Assembly (NCBI GenBank): GCA_018003015.1
Contig: JAGNEZ010000015.1
Location: 1 to 64,000, forward strand
Length of the DNA stretch: 64,000 bases
Direction of reading: 5' to 3'
Source of the DNA: Phycisphaerae bacterium
GTDB lineage: Bacteria; Planctomycetota; Phycisphaerae; UBA1845; PWPN01
The position numbers and the translations under genes are program-made. Position 1 is the first letter of the stretch. Each line of letters opens with the position of its first letter. A model generated the notes under the pieces. It had not been told where the DNA came from. It did no database searches and was given only the letters and a program-made list of their open reading frames with translations. This document shows, piece after piece, positions 9,093 through 18,642 of this stretch.

Positions 9093-9113
9093 TGTGGGGC
9101 CGCAGGTGCGCCT

Positions 9114-10583
9114 ATGAGTGAACGGGCCGCAATCGGCATACACACGTACGGAAACACGGCGCGGCGCGTGGAGCTGCGTCAGGCGGGCCAGAGGATCGAA
9201 GTCGTCCGACTGGAACGTCTGCTGCTGGATCGACCGGGAGCGCAGCCTTCGACTCCGTCGGCAGGTGGTACTCCCGGCGGAAGCCTCAGTCCTCCCGAGA
9301 GCCCGCACCGAGGAAACGGGTCATCGCGAGGTATGACCACCGTTTTCGCATCCCTTCCCGCCCCGGATGTGATGAGTCGATGGTGGAATATGCCGGACGC
9401 CGACGAGCAGAGACTCCGACAAATGGTCTCCCATCGTATGGAGGCGGATCTGCCGCTGCCCATCGACCAGCTGACCTGGGAGTGCCGAAAACTCGACCGT
9501 GCCCCGGCAGGCCAGCAGGGCCGATGGGTGCTCACCCAGGCAGCTTCACGCGACCGGGTCGCTCGGGATATGGCTGCTCTCGCCGCTGCCGGTCTTCGTG
9601 TCGACGCCATGACCACCGAGGCCGAGGCCATCGGGGCCCTGTATCGACACGGCATTGACCACTGCTGCGATCCTGGCACCGAGGGAATCGTCCTGGCCAC
9701 GGCAGACGAGTGGGTCATTGCCGTGCTGACCGGTGGACTCGCCCGATCGGTGCGCCGGATCCGGGTCGCGGCCGATGACCTGGGAGTTGCCTGTCGCGAG
9801 TGCCGTCAGGCAATCGAAGCGGAGATCCCCCTTCGCGAAGTGCACCGGTTGCTGTGGTGCGGCTCGTCGGAGACGACCCCGGCTCGCCAGAAGATCGCCG
9901 AGTCGCTGGGCCTGACGGTCGAAGCGGTCGAGCCCAACCGACAACTCGTGGAACTGGACGGGACCGCGCTCACTTCAGGTCAGCTTGCCGCTTTCGGCCC
10001 GGCACTGGGACTGGCCCTGGCAGGGCTGTTCGAGCATAACACGATTATTCGCCTGGCCGGGCGTGAACAGGACAGGATCGAGGCCGGACGCAGGCGGGTC
10101 GAGTCGCTGCTGCGCTATCCGTGGGCGTGGATGGCCACGGCCATCGGCTTGCTTATCGTGACCCTCGTCATCCATGTGGCTGCGATCAAATGGGAAACCC
10201 GGCAGATGCAGACCCTGCTGCAAGGATGGGACAAGACCCAGTCAACGGCGGTTAGGATCGAACCCAAGTATCGAGCCCTGCTTCGGCTGGAGAAGTACCG
10301 AATCGACGTCGAGGGCACGATCGCCGACCTGTGCCGCGTGGTCCCCGACAGCATTGTCATTTCCTCGATTCAGCTGTCGCGCGAGCAGCGACTGGTCATC
10401 AAGGGTACGGCCAGCGACCCCAAGGCGATCTTCAAGCTGGCGGACGACATGCGAACTGGCGAGCGATTCGCGTCGGTGAATCCCGAACGAAGCGAACCCG
10501 GCCAGGGCGGCAGCTTCACGCTGAGCGCCGAACTGGCGGACGTCAGGAGGTTCACCGCCGGTCTCCCACGAGGTGGCCTATGA
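9114..10583 (+). CDS. gspL: GspL-like protein, PilM/PilN type (cluster I)
   Basis: A 489-residue bitopic assembly protein. The N-terminal part (about 1-330) is an actin-like PilM/GspL fold with MVSHRMEADLPLP as the clearest family segment, but with weakened nucleotide motifs. A transmembrane helix follows near 345-365 (WMATAIGLLIVTLVIHVAA), then a periplasmic PilN-like domain with a coiled region and VPDSIVISSIQLSREQRLVIKG. In type II systems GspL recruits GspE to the membrane through this cytoplasmic domain. It lies 21 bases after gspK and overlaps the next gene by four bases. Residues 50-75 are a Pro/Gly/Ser insert, probably a disordered loop. Confidence 0.85.
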   Translation: MSERAAIGIHTYGNTARRVELRQAGQRIEVVRLERLLLDRPGAQPSTPSAGGTPGGSLSPPESPHRGNGSSRGMTTVFASLPAPDVMSRWWNMPDADEQRLRQMVSHRMEADLPLPIDQLTWECRKLDRAPAGQQGRWVLTQAASRDRVARDMAALAAAGLRVDAMTTEAEAIGALYRHGIDHCCDPGTEGIVLATADEWVIAVLTGGLARSVRRIRVAADDLGVACRECRQAIEAEIPLREVHRLLWCGSSETTPARQKIAESLGLTVEAVEPNRQLVELDGTALTSGQLAAFGPALGLALAGLFEHNTIIRLAGREQDRIEAGRRRVESLLRYPWAWMATAIGLLIVTLVIHVAAIKWETRQMQTLLQGWDKTQSTAVRIEPKYRALLRLEKYRIDVEGTIADLCRVVPDSIVISSIQLSREQRLVIKGTASDPKAIFKLADDMRTGERFASVNPERSEPGQGGSFTLSAELADVRRFTAGLPRGGL

Positions 10584-11146
10584 ACATGAGCGATCGGGAT
10601 AGGCGTGCACTGGTGCTCGGCGGAGTCGCGGTCGGCATGATCGCCGTGTACGTCGTCGCGCTCAATCCGCTGGTGAGCCAATACAACGACATGGTGGCCG
10701 ACCACGAGCAGGCCGCGGCCAAGGTCGCCGGGATTCTCGGCGAGGAGCGCAAGGCCGCTTATCAGGCCCGGCAGATCGCCGAATGGGAGCGCAAGGCCGG
10801 CCTGCTCTTGGAGCCAAAGCCCTACAGCGAACAGATCACGTCGGTGAGCCATAAGCTGGTGGCCGCCTATCAAACCAGCGGCATGCAGGTGAAAAACTCG
10901 AACTGGACCCACCCGATACCCTGGCCGGATGACCGCACCCTGTCCTTGGCCACCATCCGTATCGACGCCGAGGCCGATTGGGAAAACGTCTTCAAGTTCG
11001 TCGCCGCGGTCCATCGAATCGAGGGTGTCATGAGCGTCGAGCGACTGGAGCTGACCGGCGATCCCAAGAAGCCCGGCCCGCTCACTGTGAAGCTGGCCGT
11101 CTCCGTCCTGGTTCGCAGCGAGGGTGACAACCGATGGGCAAGCTGA
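10580..11146 (+). CDS. gspM: GspM-like (PilO-type) inner-membrane protein (cluster I)
   Basis: A 188-residue protein with one N-terminal membrane helix (RRALVLGGVAVGMIAVYVVA), a short coiled region rich in Ala/Glu/Lys, and a ferredoxin-like periplasmic domain (LATIRIDAEADWENVFKFVAAVHR, MSVERLELTGD) as in PilO/GspM. It should pair with the preceding GspL-like protein in the inner-membrane platform. ATG 10580 overlaps the previous stop (ATGA) and has GAGG just upstream. Confidence 0.85.
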   Translation: MNMSDRDRRALVLGGVAVGMIAVYVVALNPLVSQYNDMVADHEQAAAKVAGILGEERKAAYQARQIAEWERKAGLLLEPKPYSEQITSVSHKLVAAYQTSGMQVKNSNWTHPIPWPDDRTLSLATIRIDAEADWENVFKFVAAVHRIEGVMSVERLELTGDPKKPGPLTVKLAVSVLVRSEGDNRWAS

Positions 11147-11787
11147 CTTTCGTGAGCCAATACGCTCGCCGCGTCTCAATCGTCATGATGGCGATCGCCG
11201 TGCTCATGCTCATCGACGGCGTTTACCAGACAGCTATGCACCTCAAGTGGCGGCATTGGCTTCCGGCAACACTGGCCGCAGGTGGCACGATCACTCAGAC
11301 GGCGGGCAGCGGACCGGCCGAGAGTCGGCCGTTGGGCAGCCAGCCCGCGACCAGCCGGCCCGCGGAAACACAGCCCTCCGGCACCCGACCGGCCGGGACG
11401 CAACCGGCGGTTGCCCCGCCCGCGGCCACACACGCAAAGGCAAGGCCTCCCGCCCAGCCGCCGGCGGATCCATCTGAGCCACCGGCGGTGAGTGCCGCAA
11501 TCAGGAAGCGGAGCATCTTCGCTCCGCCCCGGCCCAAGACCCCGCGGCCAACGCTCACCGGCGTTCTGGGACGTGTCGCGCTCTTCAGGACTGCCGACGG
11601 CAAGACCGTCGGTATCGCCGAGGGCGAGTCCGGCCACGGCATGAAAGTGAAAACGATCCGCAATTACGAGGTGGTCGTGGAGTACGAAGGCAAGACCGAC
11701 ACGATGAAGTTGTTCAGCGATCCAGGTTCCTCGGGATCGCCAGCACCGCTAAAAGAAATCGAACCGGACCGGAGGAGCAGGCGATGA
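11134..11787 (+). CDS. gspC: GspC/PilP-like inner-membrane linker protein (cluster I)
   Basis: A 217-residue protein with an N-terminal membrane helix (SIVMMAIAVLMLIDGVYQ), a long Ala/Pro/Gln/Thr-rich linker of roughly 80 residues, and a C-terminal GspC homology-region-like beta domain (LTGVLGRVALFRTADGKTVGIAEGE, VKTIRNYEVVVEYEGKTDTM). In type II secretion this domain contacts the secretin N0 domain. Its position between the GspM-like gene and gspD, overlapping both, supports the GspC role. PDZ is absent. Confidence 0.8.
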   Translation: MGKLTFVSQYARRVSIVMMAIAVLMLIDGVYQTAMHLKWRHWLPATLAAGGTITQTAGSGPAESRPLGSQPATSRPAETQPSGTRPAGTQPAVAPPAATHAKARPPAQPPADPSEPPAVSAAIRKRSIFAPPRPKTPRPTLTGVLGRVALFRTADGKTVGIAEGESGHGMKVKTIRNYEVVVEYEGKTDTMKLFSDPGSSGSPAPLKEIEPDRRSRR

Positions 11788-14700
11788 GTACGTTCGTTCG
11801 ACAGTGCAGCGTGATCGGATGGTTGGCGTTGACGATCGTCGGGCTGGACATCACGCTGGCGGACGCGCAGGGCCAGCGGTCAACGCAGGACAGACCGGCA
11901 TCGGCACCGGCGGCCGCTCCGGCGTCGGCGTCGGCGACCAGCGCGGCGCCCGCTTCCCAGCCGGCCACTCCAGCGAGAATACCCATCTCGTTCTCCAACA
12001 CCCCGATCAGCGAGATCGCCAAATTCCTCACCGAACGCATGGGCAAGCCGGTGATTGTCGCCAAGGAAGTGCAGAGCACCCAGGTGACACTGGTCAACCC
12101 CAAGCCGATACCCTTGGAGGAGGCCCTCGATATCCTCGCAACCGCCCTGCACGAAGCGGGCGTGGCCATCGAGGAGCGCGAACGGACAATTCACCTCATT
12201 CCCATCGCCCAGGTCAGTCGAGCTCAGATCCGTACCGTCCCGGCCGACGTTGATCTCGCCACGGTGAAACCCGCCAGCCAGATCATCCGCAAGATCTTCG
12301 AGGTCAAGCACTATGATCCCACGAAACTGGTGGACGTGCTCAAACCGCTGACTCCGAGCTATGGGCACATCACCGCTGAGCCGTCCACCGGCAGGCTGAT
12401 CGTGGTGGCCGCAGTCGAGCAGTTGAAGGTCATGGCCCAGGTCATCGCTGAACTCGACCGGCCGGACGTCAGCGGCGGCGAACTCCGCGTCTTCCCCGTC
12501 GAGCATGTGGATGTCTACGAGATCATCCCCCTGCTCCAGAAGCTGATCGCCGGTTACCTCGGCAGCGAAGTCAAGACCATCACCTCGGGCGGAACCGAGG
12601 GCAGCCCATCACCCGGCGGGCCGCCCTCCGGCTCGCCGAGCGATGGCCGACGACCAGGTGGCGGGCCGAGCGATCAGAGTGGCGCCACCCCGGCATCGGC
12701 CGGAGCAATACTGGTCAAAGGCGAGAAGAAGCCCGTCCTGATCATTCCCGAGCCTCGCCGCAAATCGATCGTGGTCGCGGCCCCCTCCAATGTGCTTGCC
12801 CAGGTTGAGGTCTGGATGAAATCGCTCGATCAGGAGAAGCCGCCTAGCGCCCAGGAGGAAATCGTCGAAGTCCGGTATGGCAACACCCAGGATCTCGCCA
12901 CCCAGCTCACCGCTATGCTGAGTAATATCCCCGACGAGACCTTGCGCAGCGCCCTGCGCATCTTCCCGTTCGCCGGATCCGGCCGACTCATGATCGTAGG
13001 CTCAGAGAAGAACCGGAGGATGGTCAAGGAGTGGCTCAACGAAATCGACGTGCCGCCTGGCGAGCGGGTCACGCGAACGTTCAACCTTAAGAACGCCGAC
13101 GCTCAGCAGATCACCGACAACATCAAGGAGCTGTTCCAGGACAGCACCGGATCGCGAGGATACAGCATCTTCAGCGACTACTATGACGACTACTACTCCA
13201 GCCGGCGGCGGAGTACGACCGATCGGGCCAAAGTCACCGTGACCGCCAATACGCGCAACAACAGCGTCACCGTGGCGTCCTCCCCCGAAATGATGGAACG
13301 GATCGCCAAGCAGATCGAGGAGTGGGATCGGCCGCTCGCCGGCGACGAGGCCGCCCCGCGAATCTTCCATCTCAAGTGCGCCGACCCGGACAAAACCAAG
13401 ACCCTGCTGGAAAGCCTGTTCACCAAGAAGGACCGGCCGATCTTGGACTGGTTCGGGCGGATGACTTCCTCCGACGCTCAGGCCACACCCGTCGGACGGC
13501 TCTTCGGACAGTTCCGCTTCGAAGCCTACCCGGAGACCGGCAAGCTCATTGTCGTCAGCAAGAACGCAGAGAACTACGCAGTCATCGAGAAGATGATCGA
13601 GGAAATCGATCGGCCCCAGACCGTCGGATTACCCCGTATCATCCAGCTCAAGTTCGCCGACGCGGAAACCCTCGCGGAGCAACTCAACGCCCTGCTCAAC
13701 GCCCCCGGCACGCCGACTTCGATCCTCCGCCGCGGCCAATTGGGCACCTTCATGGAGTCCACCGACAAACAGTCGCCCTTCAACTCCAACACCGACCAAG
13801 CCCGGAACCCGGCAGACCAACAGAACAAGCAGTCCACCCCGACTCAGATGCAGTTCTGGTGGCAGAACCCGCCAGCCGACATCAAGGTCAAGCAACCCAG
13901 CAACCTGGTGGGCAAGCTGCGCATCGTGCCGAACGTCGAGCAGAACAGCCTCCTGGTGGTCGCACCGGAAGAATACGCGGAAGCCATCGACAGGTTCGTC
14001 CGCGACCTGGACAAGCCCGGCTACCAGGTCCTGGTCCGCGCCGTCGTCGCCGAAATCACGCTCAACGACTCGATGAGCCTGGGTTTCCGTTTCTCCACCG
14101 ATACGTCGGCCTTCACCACCGGCGATTCGCTCATCACCGAGAACGCGCTGCGCGGCCTCCTGACCTACGACTACAAGGACCAGTTCGGCACACACCAGAC
14201 GCTCACGCTGAACGTGCCTGTCAACAACCTCCTCAGTTTGCTGGGCAAGGTCACGAACCTCAAGATCAAGAGCGAGCCCAAGATCCTCACCGCCGACAAC
14301 GTCGAGGCCCAGTTCTTCGATGGCCAGGACGTGCCATTCATCAAGAACACCCTGACCTCCGACGTCGGCTCGCAGACCCAGGCCTTCGACTATCGAGCGG
14401 TCGGCATGCGGCTGCGGGTTCGGCCGCACATCACCAAGGAGAAGAACGTCGACCTCACCGTCAATCTCGAGGTGTCAAACATCGTACCCGGCCAGACACT
14501 CTTCGGCGGTGCGATCATCGACCGCCGCGAAACCACGACGCGCATCGTCCTCGAGGACGGCCACACTTTCCTCATCAGCGGAATCATCCGGGAGCAGGAC
14601 GGAACGATCGTCCGCCGGTTCCCCGGCTTGGGTGATATTCCCGGGCTGGGCGAACTCTTCAAGCATCGCGAGACCACCAAGGTCAACACGGAACTGCTCG

Positions 14701-14864
14701 TCTTCCTGACACCGTACGTCATCGGCCCGCAGGACCCGCGGGGGCCAATCGAATCGGCCCCTCAGGATCGGCTCGATCGCCAGTTCCCGTCCAAGGGCGG
14801 CGTCGAGGATGTCCAAAAACCTGAGGCGGTCCCTGCCACGCCTGTCAGTGCCTCGACCAGATGA
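11784..14864 (+). CDS. gspD: Type II secretion outer-membrane secretin GspD with extra N domains (cluster I)
   Basis: A 1026-residue secretin. A signal peptide (to about residue 28) and an Ala/Pro linker precede an N0 domain (about 66-140: ISFSNTPISEIAKFL, LEEALDILATALHEAG). About six N1-like domains follow (150-745), compared with three in standard GspD, one carrying a Tyr/Asp/Ser-rich loop and one a Gly/Pro loop. The pore domain (about 750-985) shows VRAVVAEITLNDSMSLGF, LKIKSEPKILTADN, FLISGIIREQD, the FPGLGDIPGLGELFKH signature and LLVFLTPYVI. It forms the outer-membrane channel through which folded substrates leave. It ends the core operon; its ATG overlaps the previous stop. Confidence 0.95.
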   Translation: MSTFVRQCSVIGWLALTIVGLDITLADAQGQRSTQDRPASAPAAAPASASATSAAPASQPATPARIPISFSNTPISEIAKFLTERMGKPVIVAKEVQSTQVTLVNPKPIPLEEALDILATALHEAGVAIEERERTIHLIPIAQVSRAQIRTVPADVDLATVKPASQIIRKIFEVKHYDPTKLVDVLKPLTPSYGHITAEPSTGRLIVVAAVEQLKVMAQVIAELDRPDVSGGELRVFPVEHVDVYEIIPLLQKLIAGYLGSEVKTITSGGTEGSPSPGGPPSGSPSDGRRPGGGPSDQSGATPASAGAILVKGEKKPVLIIPEPRRKSIVVAAPSNVLAQVEVWMKSLDQEKPPSAQEEIVEVRYGNTQDLATQLTAMLSNIPDETLRSALRIFPFAGSGRLMIVGSEKNRRMVKEWLNEIDVPPGERVTRTFNLKNADAQQITDNIKELFQDSTGSRGYSIFSDYYDDYYSSRRRSTTDRAKVTVTANTRNNSVTVASSPEMMERIAKQIEEWDRPLAGDEAAPRIFHLKCADPDKTKTLLESLFTKKDRPILDWFGRMTSSDAQATPVGRLFGQFRFEAYPETGKLIVVSKNAENYAVIEKMIEEIDRPQTVGLPRIIQLKFADAETLAEQLNALLNAPGTPTSILRRGQLGTFMESTDKQSPFNSNTDQARNPADQQNKQSTPTQMQFWWQNPPADIKVKQPSNLVGKLRIVPNVEQNSLLVVAPEEYAEAIDRFVRDLDKPGYQVLVRAVVAEITLNDSMSLGFRFSTDTSAFTTGDSLITENALRGLLTYDYKDQFGTHQTLTLNVPVNNLLSLLGKVTNLKIKSEPKILTADNVEAQFFDGQDVPFIKNTLTSDVGSQTQAFDYRAVGMRLRVRPHITKEKNVDLTVNLEVSNIVPGQTLFGGAIIDRRETTTRIVLEDGHTFLISGIIREQDGTIVRRFPGLGDIPGLGELFKHRETTKVNTELLVFLTPYVIGPQDPRGPIESAPQDRLDRQFPSKGGVEDVQKPEAVPATPVSASTR

Positions 14865-14881
14865 TTCGAAAGATGTGAAAC

Positions 14882-16081
14882 ATGATCACGAGATACACCC
14901 GGCAACACCGCGTTCTCGCTTCCCGACGATCGGCGTCCCTCCGGACCGCCTGCCTGTGGCTCTGGGCCTTGGGGGGACTCGCTATGACCGGTTGCCACTC
15001 CGCCGGTACGGCCCCGACGATTGAGCCGGACCAGCAATCGCAGGCCGACCGGCAGCGGCAGCTCTTCGGCGAGTTCGATATACCACGCAAGATCGGCACC
15101 GTTGAAAACGTCGGCCTGCAAATCCCCGTCGTCTCGCCCGACGGCCGGCAGATGCTTTACCTGCGGACCGACTGCGAGTCCCTTTCTCCGATGACCCTGC
15201 TGGGCTCGACCGATCCGCAAGACACACCCCCCGGAAGAACGCTCTCGATCTGGATACGACCGGTGGAAGGCTCGGGAGTCGGCCAGCAGTTGTCGAAGTG
15301 CAGCTGGGCTCACTCGCCCACCTGGTCACGCTCCGGAGCGGCCGTCGCATGCGCCGCGGGCAACCCGCCCCACTGCGATATCGTGCACATCGACATGGCC
15401 AGCGGCAAAGCGACGATCCTCGGCCTTCCCGGAACGGTCAATTGCCTTCCACGATTCGACGTTGACGACCGGACCCTGCTGTTCTGCTCGGGCGAGCGGG
15501 CCAAGGGGCCCTTCCGCGTGTACCGCCAGACGCTCGATGCAGCTCCGGTGGCCCTCTCTCCCCCAGGCAGCGATTGTCTATTCCCCGTTACGTCAGAAAA
15601 AACCGGGCGCGTGCTCTGTGCACGAGCCAATACCAAGTACCTGCACTGGGCGACTTGCGACACAGACGGCATCACCGACCTGATTCCGAAATGCGGCCTG
15701 TCCGGCCGTCCACTGCTGCTTCAGACCTGGGCGGGGATCGCCTCGCCGCTTTCACCCGATCGCGGGGCGGTTCTCTTCTTTGACACAGGACAAAACCGCA
15801 TCGCCGTGCTGCACGCCGCCCAGCGGCTGGTGCGGCGGCACCGGTCGGGCAGTATCGCCGCCTGCTGGATCGACGAGCAGACCATTGCCCTTGCAACCCC
15901 GGAGGCCGTTTTCGTCGTCAACACGACCACCGGCGTCAGCACCTCGCTCTTCAGCGGTTCGTGGATCCCCTCCCGCTACGTACCTTCATCGCGCCGGCTC
16001 CTTCTCCTGGGCCAGGAACGAGCAGGACGATTCTCCATCTGGGAGGTTGTGTTCAAGGGAGGTCCGGCAGACACGACGTGA
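14882..16081 (+). CDS. Lipoprotein of beta-propeller (TolB/WD40-like) type
   Basis: A 399-residue predicted lipoprotein (lipobox LAMTGC near residue 38) that follows gspD by 17 bases. The body has recurring short blocks of the type VSPDGRQMLYL, SPTWSRSGAAVACA, PRFDVDDRTLLFCSGE and SPDRGAVLFFDTG, about 45-60 residues apart, which is the look of a TolB- or WD40-type beta-propeller. I cannot assign a reaction. By position it may be an accessory factor of the cluster I secretion machine, or simply share its transcript. Confidence 0.7.
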   Translation: MITRYTRQHRVLASRRSASLRTACLWLWALGGLAMTGCHSAGTAPTIEPDQQSQADRQRQLFGEFDIPRKIGTVENVGLQIPVVSPDGRQMLYLRTDCESLSPMTLLGSTDPQDTPPGRTLSIWIRPVEGSGVGQQLSKCSWAHSPTWSRSGAAVACAAGNPPHCDIVHIDMASGKATILGLPGTVNCLPRFDVDDRTLLFCSGERAKGPFRVYRQTLDAAPVALSPPGSDCLFPVTSEKTGRVLCARANTKYLHWATCDTDGITDLIPKCGLSGRPLLLQTWAGIASPLSPDRGAVLFFDTGQNRIAVLHAAQRLVRRHRSGSIAACWIDEQTIALATPEAVFVVNTTTGVSTSLFSGSWIPSRYVPSSRRLLLLGQERAGRFSIWEVVFKGGPADTT

Positions 16082-16170
16082 CGCTAGGGCCCTGGTCAGG
16101 CGGCAATGAGGCGCGGCGTTCGGCCAGAGCGCGCTCCGGCGGGCCGGGCCGAACGCATGGAGTAAACCAG

Positions 16171-16749
16171 ATGCGATCACTCTGGCGGCGAACGGGTTGG
16201 TGGCCCCTGGTCCTCTGCTGTGGCCTGATCGGATGCACTCGGTCATCGCCGCCGGAGATACCGGTCTATCACCCCCCTGCCAAAAAAGTCGTCAAGGAGA
16301 CTACCGCGCCGCAGACCGTGTCCGACGCACCCACGCCCGTCGTAGTAGAGCAGCCTCCACCTCCCCCTCCGCCGGAGAAGAAGCTCGTGGCCACCCAGAC
16401 CACACCGGTTGCGGAGGCAGCTCCTGAACCGAAGAAAGAAGTCATAAGAGAACCGACGCTGTTGGGCTCCTGGCACGTCTCCGAAATGGTCCAGAAGGGT
16501 CAAGTGATGCCCATGCCCGAGGGCATGCAGATGACGCTCACCTTCGCCGAAGGCGGGACGGTAAGCATGTCCTTGTCCGGCGGCCCAACGTCCGAAGGCC
16601 ATGTCCGCCAGGGAACCTTCAGCTATGCCGACGGCCAGGTCACCATTTCCTTGGATCGAGAAACCAAGACAGGCAAGTGCACGTTCGAGGGCAGCAATCG
16701 CGTTGCGCTCGAGTTTGACGAAATGCGCATGGTGCTCACCCGTGTCTGA
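16171..16749 (+). CDS. Lipoprotein with Pro-rich linker and lipocalin-like C-terminal domain
   Basis: A 192-residue protein with a lipobox (CCGLIGC), a Pro/Val/Glu/Lys-rich spacer of about 70 residues (contains PPPPPPPEKK) and a compact beta-rich domain starting LLGSWHVSEMV with LTFAEGGTVSM, GTFSYADGQVTI and MVLTRV, which resembles lipocalin-like or DUF-type stress domains. The spacer would let the domain reach across peptidoglycan. ATG 16171 has GGAG upstream. It is the last gene on this strand before the convergent transhydrogenase genes; the role is unknown. Confidence 0.7.
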   Translation: MRSLWRRTGWWPLVLCCGLIGCTRSSPPEIPVYHPPAKKVVKETTAPQTVSDAPTPVVVEQPPPPPPPEKKLVATQTTPVAEAAPEPKKEVIREPTLLGSWHVSEMVQKGQVMPMPEGMQMTLTFAEGGTVSMSLSGGPTSEGHVRQGTFSYADGQVTISLDRETKTGKCTFEGSNRVALEFDEMRMVLTRV

Positions 16750-16780
16750 CGCCGGAAGGCGGATGCCGCCGGTCACTGCT

Positions 16781-18295
16781 TCAGGTCAGACGCTCAAGCA
16801 GGCGCCCGACGCTCTCCTTCGCATCGCCTAGCAGCATGATCGTCTTCGGGTCTCGGTAGAGCGGATTCGGCACGCCAGAGTAGCCGGGCTTCTCGTCCAG
16901 GTTGCACACCCCGATCCGCCGGGCCTCGTGGGCTCGCAGAATCGGCATTCCTGAAATGGGCGTACCCGTTGCCTGGATCGCCACCGGATTCACAACATCG
17001 CAGGCGCCTACGACCAGGGCTAGATCGGTCTCGGCAAAATCGGCGTTGATGTCGTTCAGCTCGCGGATCATGCCGTAGTCCACTTCCGCCTCCGCCAGCA
17101 ACACGTGCATATGCCCCGGCATTCGCCCGGCGACCGGATGGATCGCAAACCGGACCTCCTTGCCCATCCGGACCAGGGCTTCCGCGAGTTGGACAACCTC
17201 GCCCTGGGCGTCCGCAAGGGCCATCCCGTAGCCGGGAATGATGATCACCCGTTGGGCCTGTTTCATGACCTCCACGATCACGGCAACCGGGTCGGCATGG
17301 CCCACTGGGGACGCACCCTCCTTGCCCGCCTCACTCTTCGCCATCGCCGGCAACGAAGGAGGTGTCGTGCCGTCGTTCCTCGTTGACGAGTCTGAGGATG
17401 CTCCCGGCATCGCTCCGACCGGAGGAGGGGGTAACACCGGTGCAGAAGGCATGATCCCCGTAAGGACCGTGGCCAGTCTCCGATTCATGGCCCGGCACAT
17501 AACATGGGTGAGAATCGAACCAGACGCCGCCACCGTCGCGCCGCAGGCAATCAACAGACGATTCCCGATCACGACACCGCAGAGGGCGGCCGCAAGCCCC
17601 GCAGTCGCATTCAGGAAAGAGATCAACACCGGCATGTCCGCACCGCCGATGCGGATGGAGAACACGATCCCCAGCGAGATGGCCGCCACGGCCAGCAGGG
17701 CCACGCCCCCAATCAGGGTGGCGCGGTTGCCAGCCAGTCCCGCGGTCACGGCCAGCACCAGCACGAGTGCGACAATAGTGGCGAGAACCAGGTTATGCTG
17801 TGGCAGGAGGGTCGGCGTCTGCCGGAGCTTGTTCGCGAGCTTCCCGCTGGCAATCATGCTGCCGCTGAATGTTGCGGCCCCGATGATCAAGCCGAGAACA
17901 GCGGCGACCTTCTCGATCGGAGACAGAACGTGGCCGGTCAACCGCGTGAGTTCGACGGCCGACACCAGCAATGCCGCAACTCCCCCCGCGCCGTGCTGGA
18001 ACGCCACCATCGCCGGAATCCCGACCATGTTGACTCGGGCGGCAACCAGCCAGCCGACGACGGCACCCGCTCCGGCGCCGGCCACAACCAGAGGGATCTC
18101 CGCGATGCTATGCCGATAGAGCACCAGGCCCATCGCGCAGAGCATCGCGAAGGCAGCGGCCAGGTTGCCCAGCCGGGCTCCTCGCGGCGTGCGAAACTGC
18201 GAGATCCCCAGAATCAAGACCAGGATGACACCGATATCGATCAGCAAATGCGACATGGTTTCCACTGCCAGCATGCCGTCGGTTTCGTTTGGCAT
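16781..18295 (-). CDS. pntB: Proton-translocating NAD(P)+ transhydrogenase subunit beta PntB
   Basis: Beta subunit of the membrane transhydrogenase that uses the proton gradient to reduce NADP+ with NADH. About 504 residues: roughly nine membrane helices (from VILVLILGISQF to about residue 265, including FQHGAGGVAA and GAATFSGSMIASGKL) and then the NADP-binding domain III (IIIPGYGMALADAQ, GRMPGHMHVLLAEA, VVGACDVVNPVA, DEKPGYSGVPNPLY). A Pro/Ser/Gly-rich linker of about 45 residues separates the two. The start at 18295 has GAGG upstream; ATG 18256 is a plausible alternative. It lies 50 bases after the small alpha subunit gene. Confidence 0.95.
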   Translation of the reverse strand: MPNETDGMLAVETMSHLLIDIGVILVLILGISQFRTPRGARLGNLAAAFAMLCAMGLVLYRHSIAEIPLVVAGAGAGAVVGWLVAARVNMVGIPAMVAFQHGAGGVAALLVSAVELTRLTGHVLSPIEKVAAVLGLIIGAATFSGSMIASGKLANKLRQTPTLLPQHNLVLATIVALVLVLAVTAGLAGNRATLIGGVALLAVAAISLGIVFSIRIGGADMPVLISFLNATAGLAAALCGVVIGNRLLIACGATVAASGSILTHVMCRAMNRRLATVLTGIMPSAPVLPPPPVGAMPGASSDSSTRNDGTTPPSLPAMAKSEAGKEGASPVGHADPVAVIVEVMKQAQRVIIIPGYGMALADAQGEVVQLAEALVRMGKEVRFAIHPVAGRMPGHMHVLLAEAEVDYGMIRELNDINADFAETDLALVVGACDVVNPVAIQATGTPISGMPILRAHEARRIGVCNLDEKPGYSGVPNPLYRDPKTIMLLGDAKESVGRLLERLT

Positions 18296-18345
18296 TCCTG
18301 CCTCGCCGAGCATGCAAACACGGTCATTCAGGCACACTGCCCGCG

Positions 18346-18624
18346 TCACTTCTTCTTGAACAAGCCCAGCATCCGGTCCGTGATAATGAAGCCCCCAACC
18401 ACGTTGAACGCAGCGGTCGCGAGCGCGGCGGCGCCGAACAGCTTCTCGACCGCGGTCGTCTCCGATGCGAACAGCAGCAGGGCGGCCAGGATGGTCACCG
18501 CCGAGATGGCGTTCGTCATCGACATGAGCGGCGTGTGCAGCATCTGCGGAACACGCAGGATGAGAAGGTAACCTGTCACGAAAGCTAGAAGAAAGACGAC
18601 CAACATCAGTCCAATGTCAGCCAT
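18346..18624 (-). CDS. pntAB: NAD(P)+ transhydrogenase subunit alpha-2 (membrane part)
   Basis: A 92-residue, three-helix membrane subunit equivalent to the C-terminal membrane part of E. coli PntA: LMLVVFLLAFVTGYLLI, PLMSMTNAISAVTILAAL, ATAAFNVVGGFIITDRML and the end GLFKKK. Here the alpha chain is split into two genes, as in Rhodospirillum and many other bacteria. GGGAGG precedes the ATG. Confidence 0.95.
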   Translation of the reverse strand: MADIGLMLVVFLLAFVTGYLLILRVPQMLHTPLMSMTNAISAVTILAALLLFASETTAVEKLFGAAALATAAFNVVGGFIITDRMLGLFKKK

Positions 18625-18642
18625 GGGCTATACCTCCCGGCC

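Noticed and set aside
14882-16081. Naming the beta-propeller lipoprotein TolB
   Set aside because: Repeats are only loosely TolB-like, the protein is lipidated, and no tol-pal genes are nearby.
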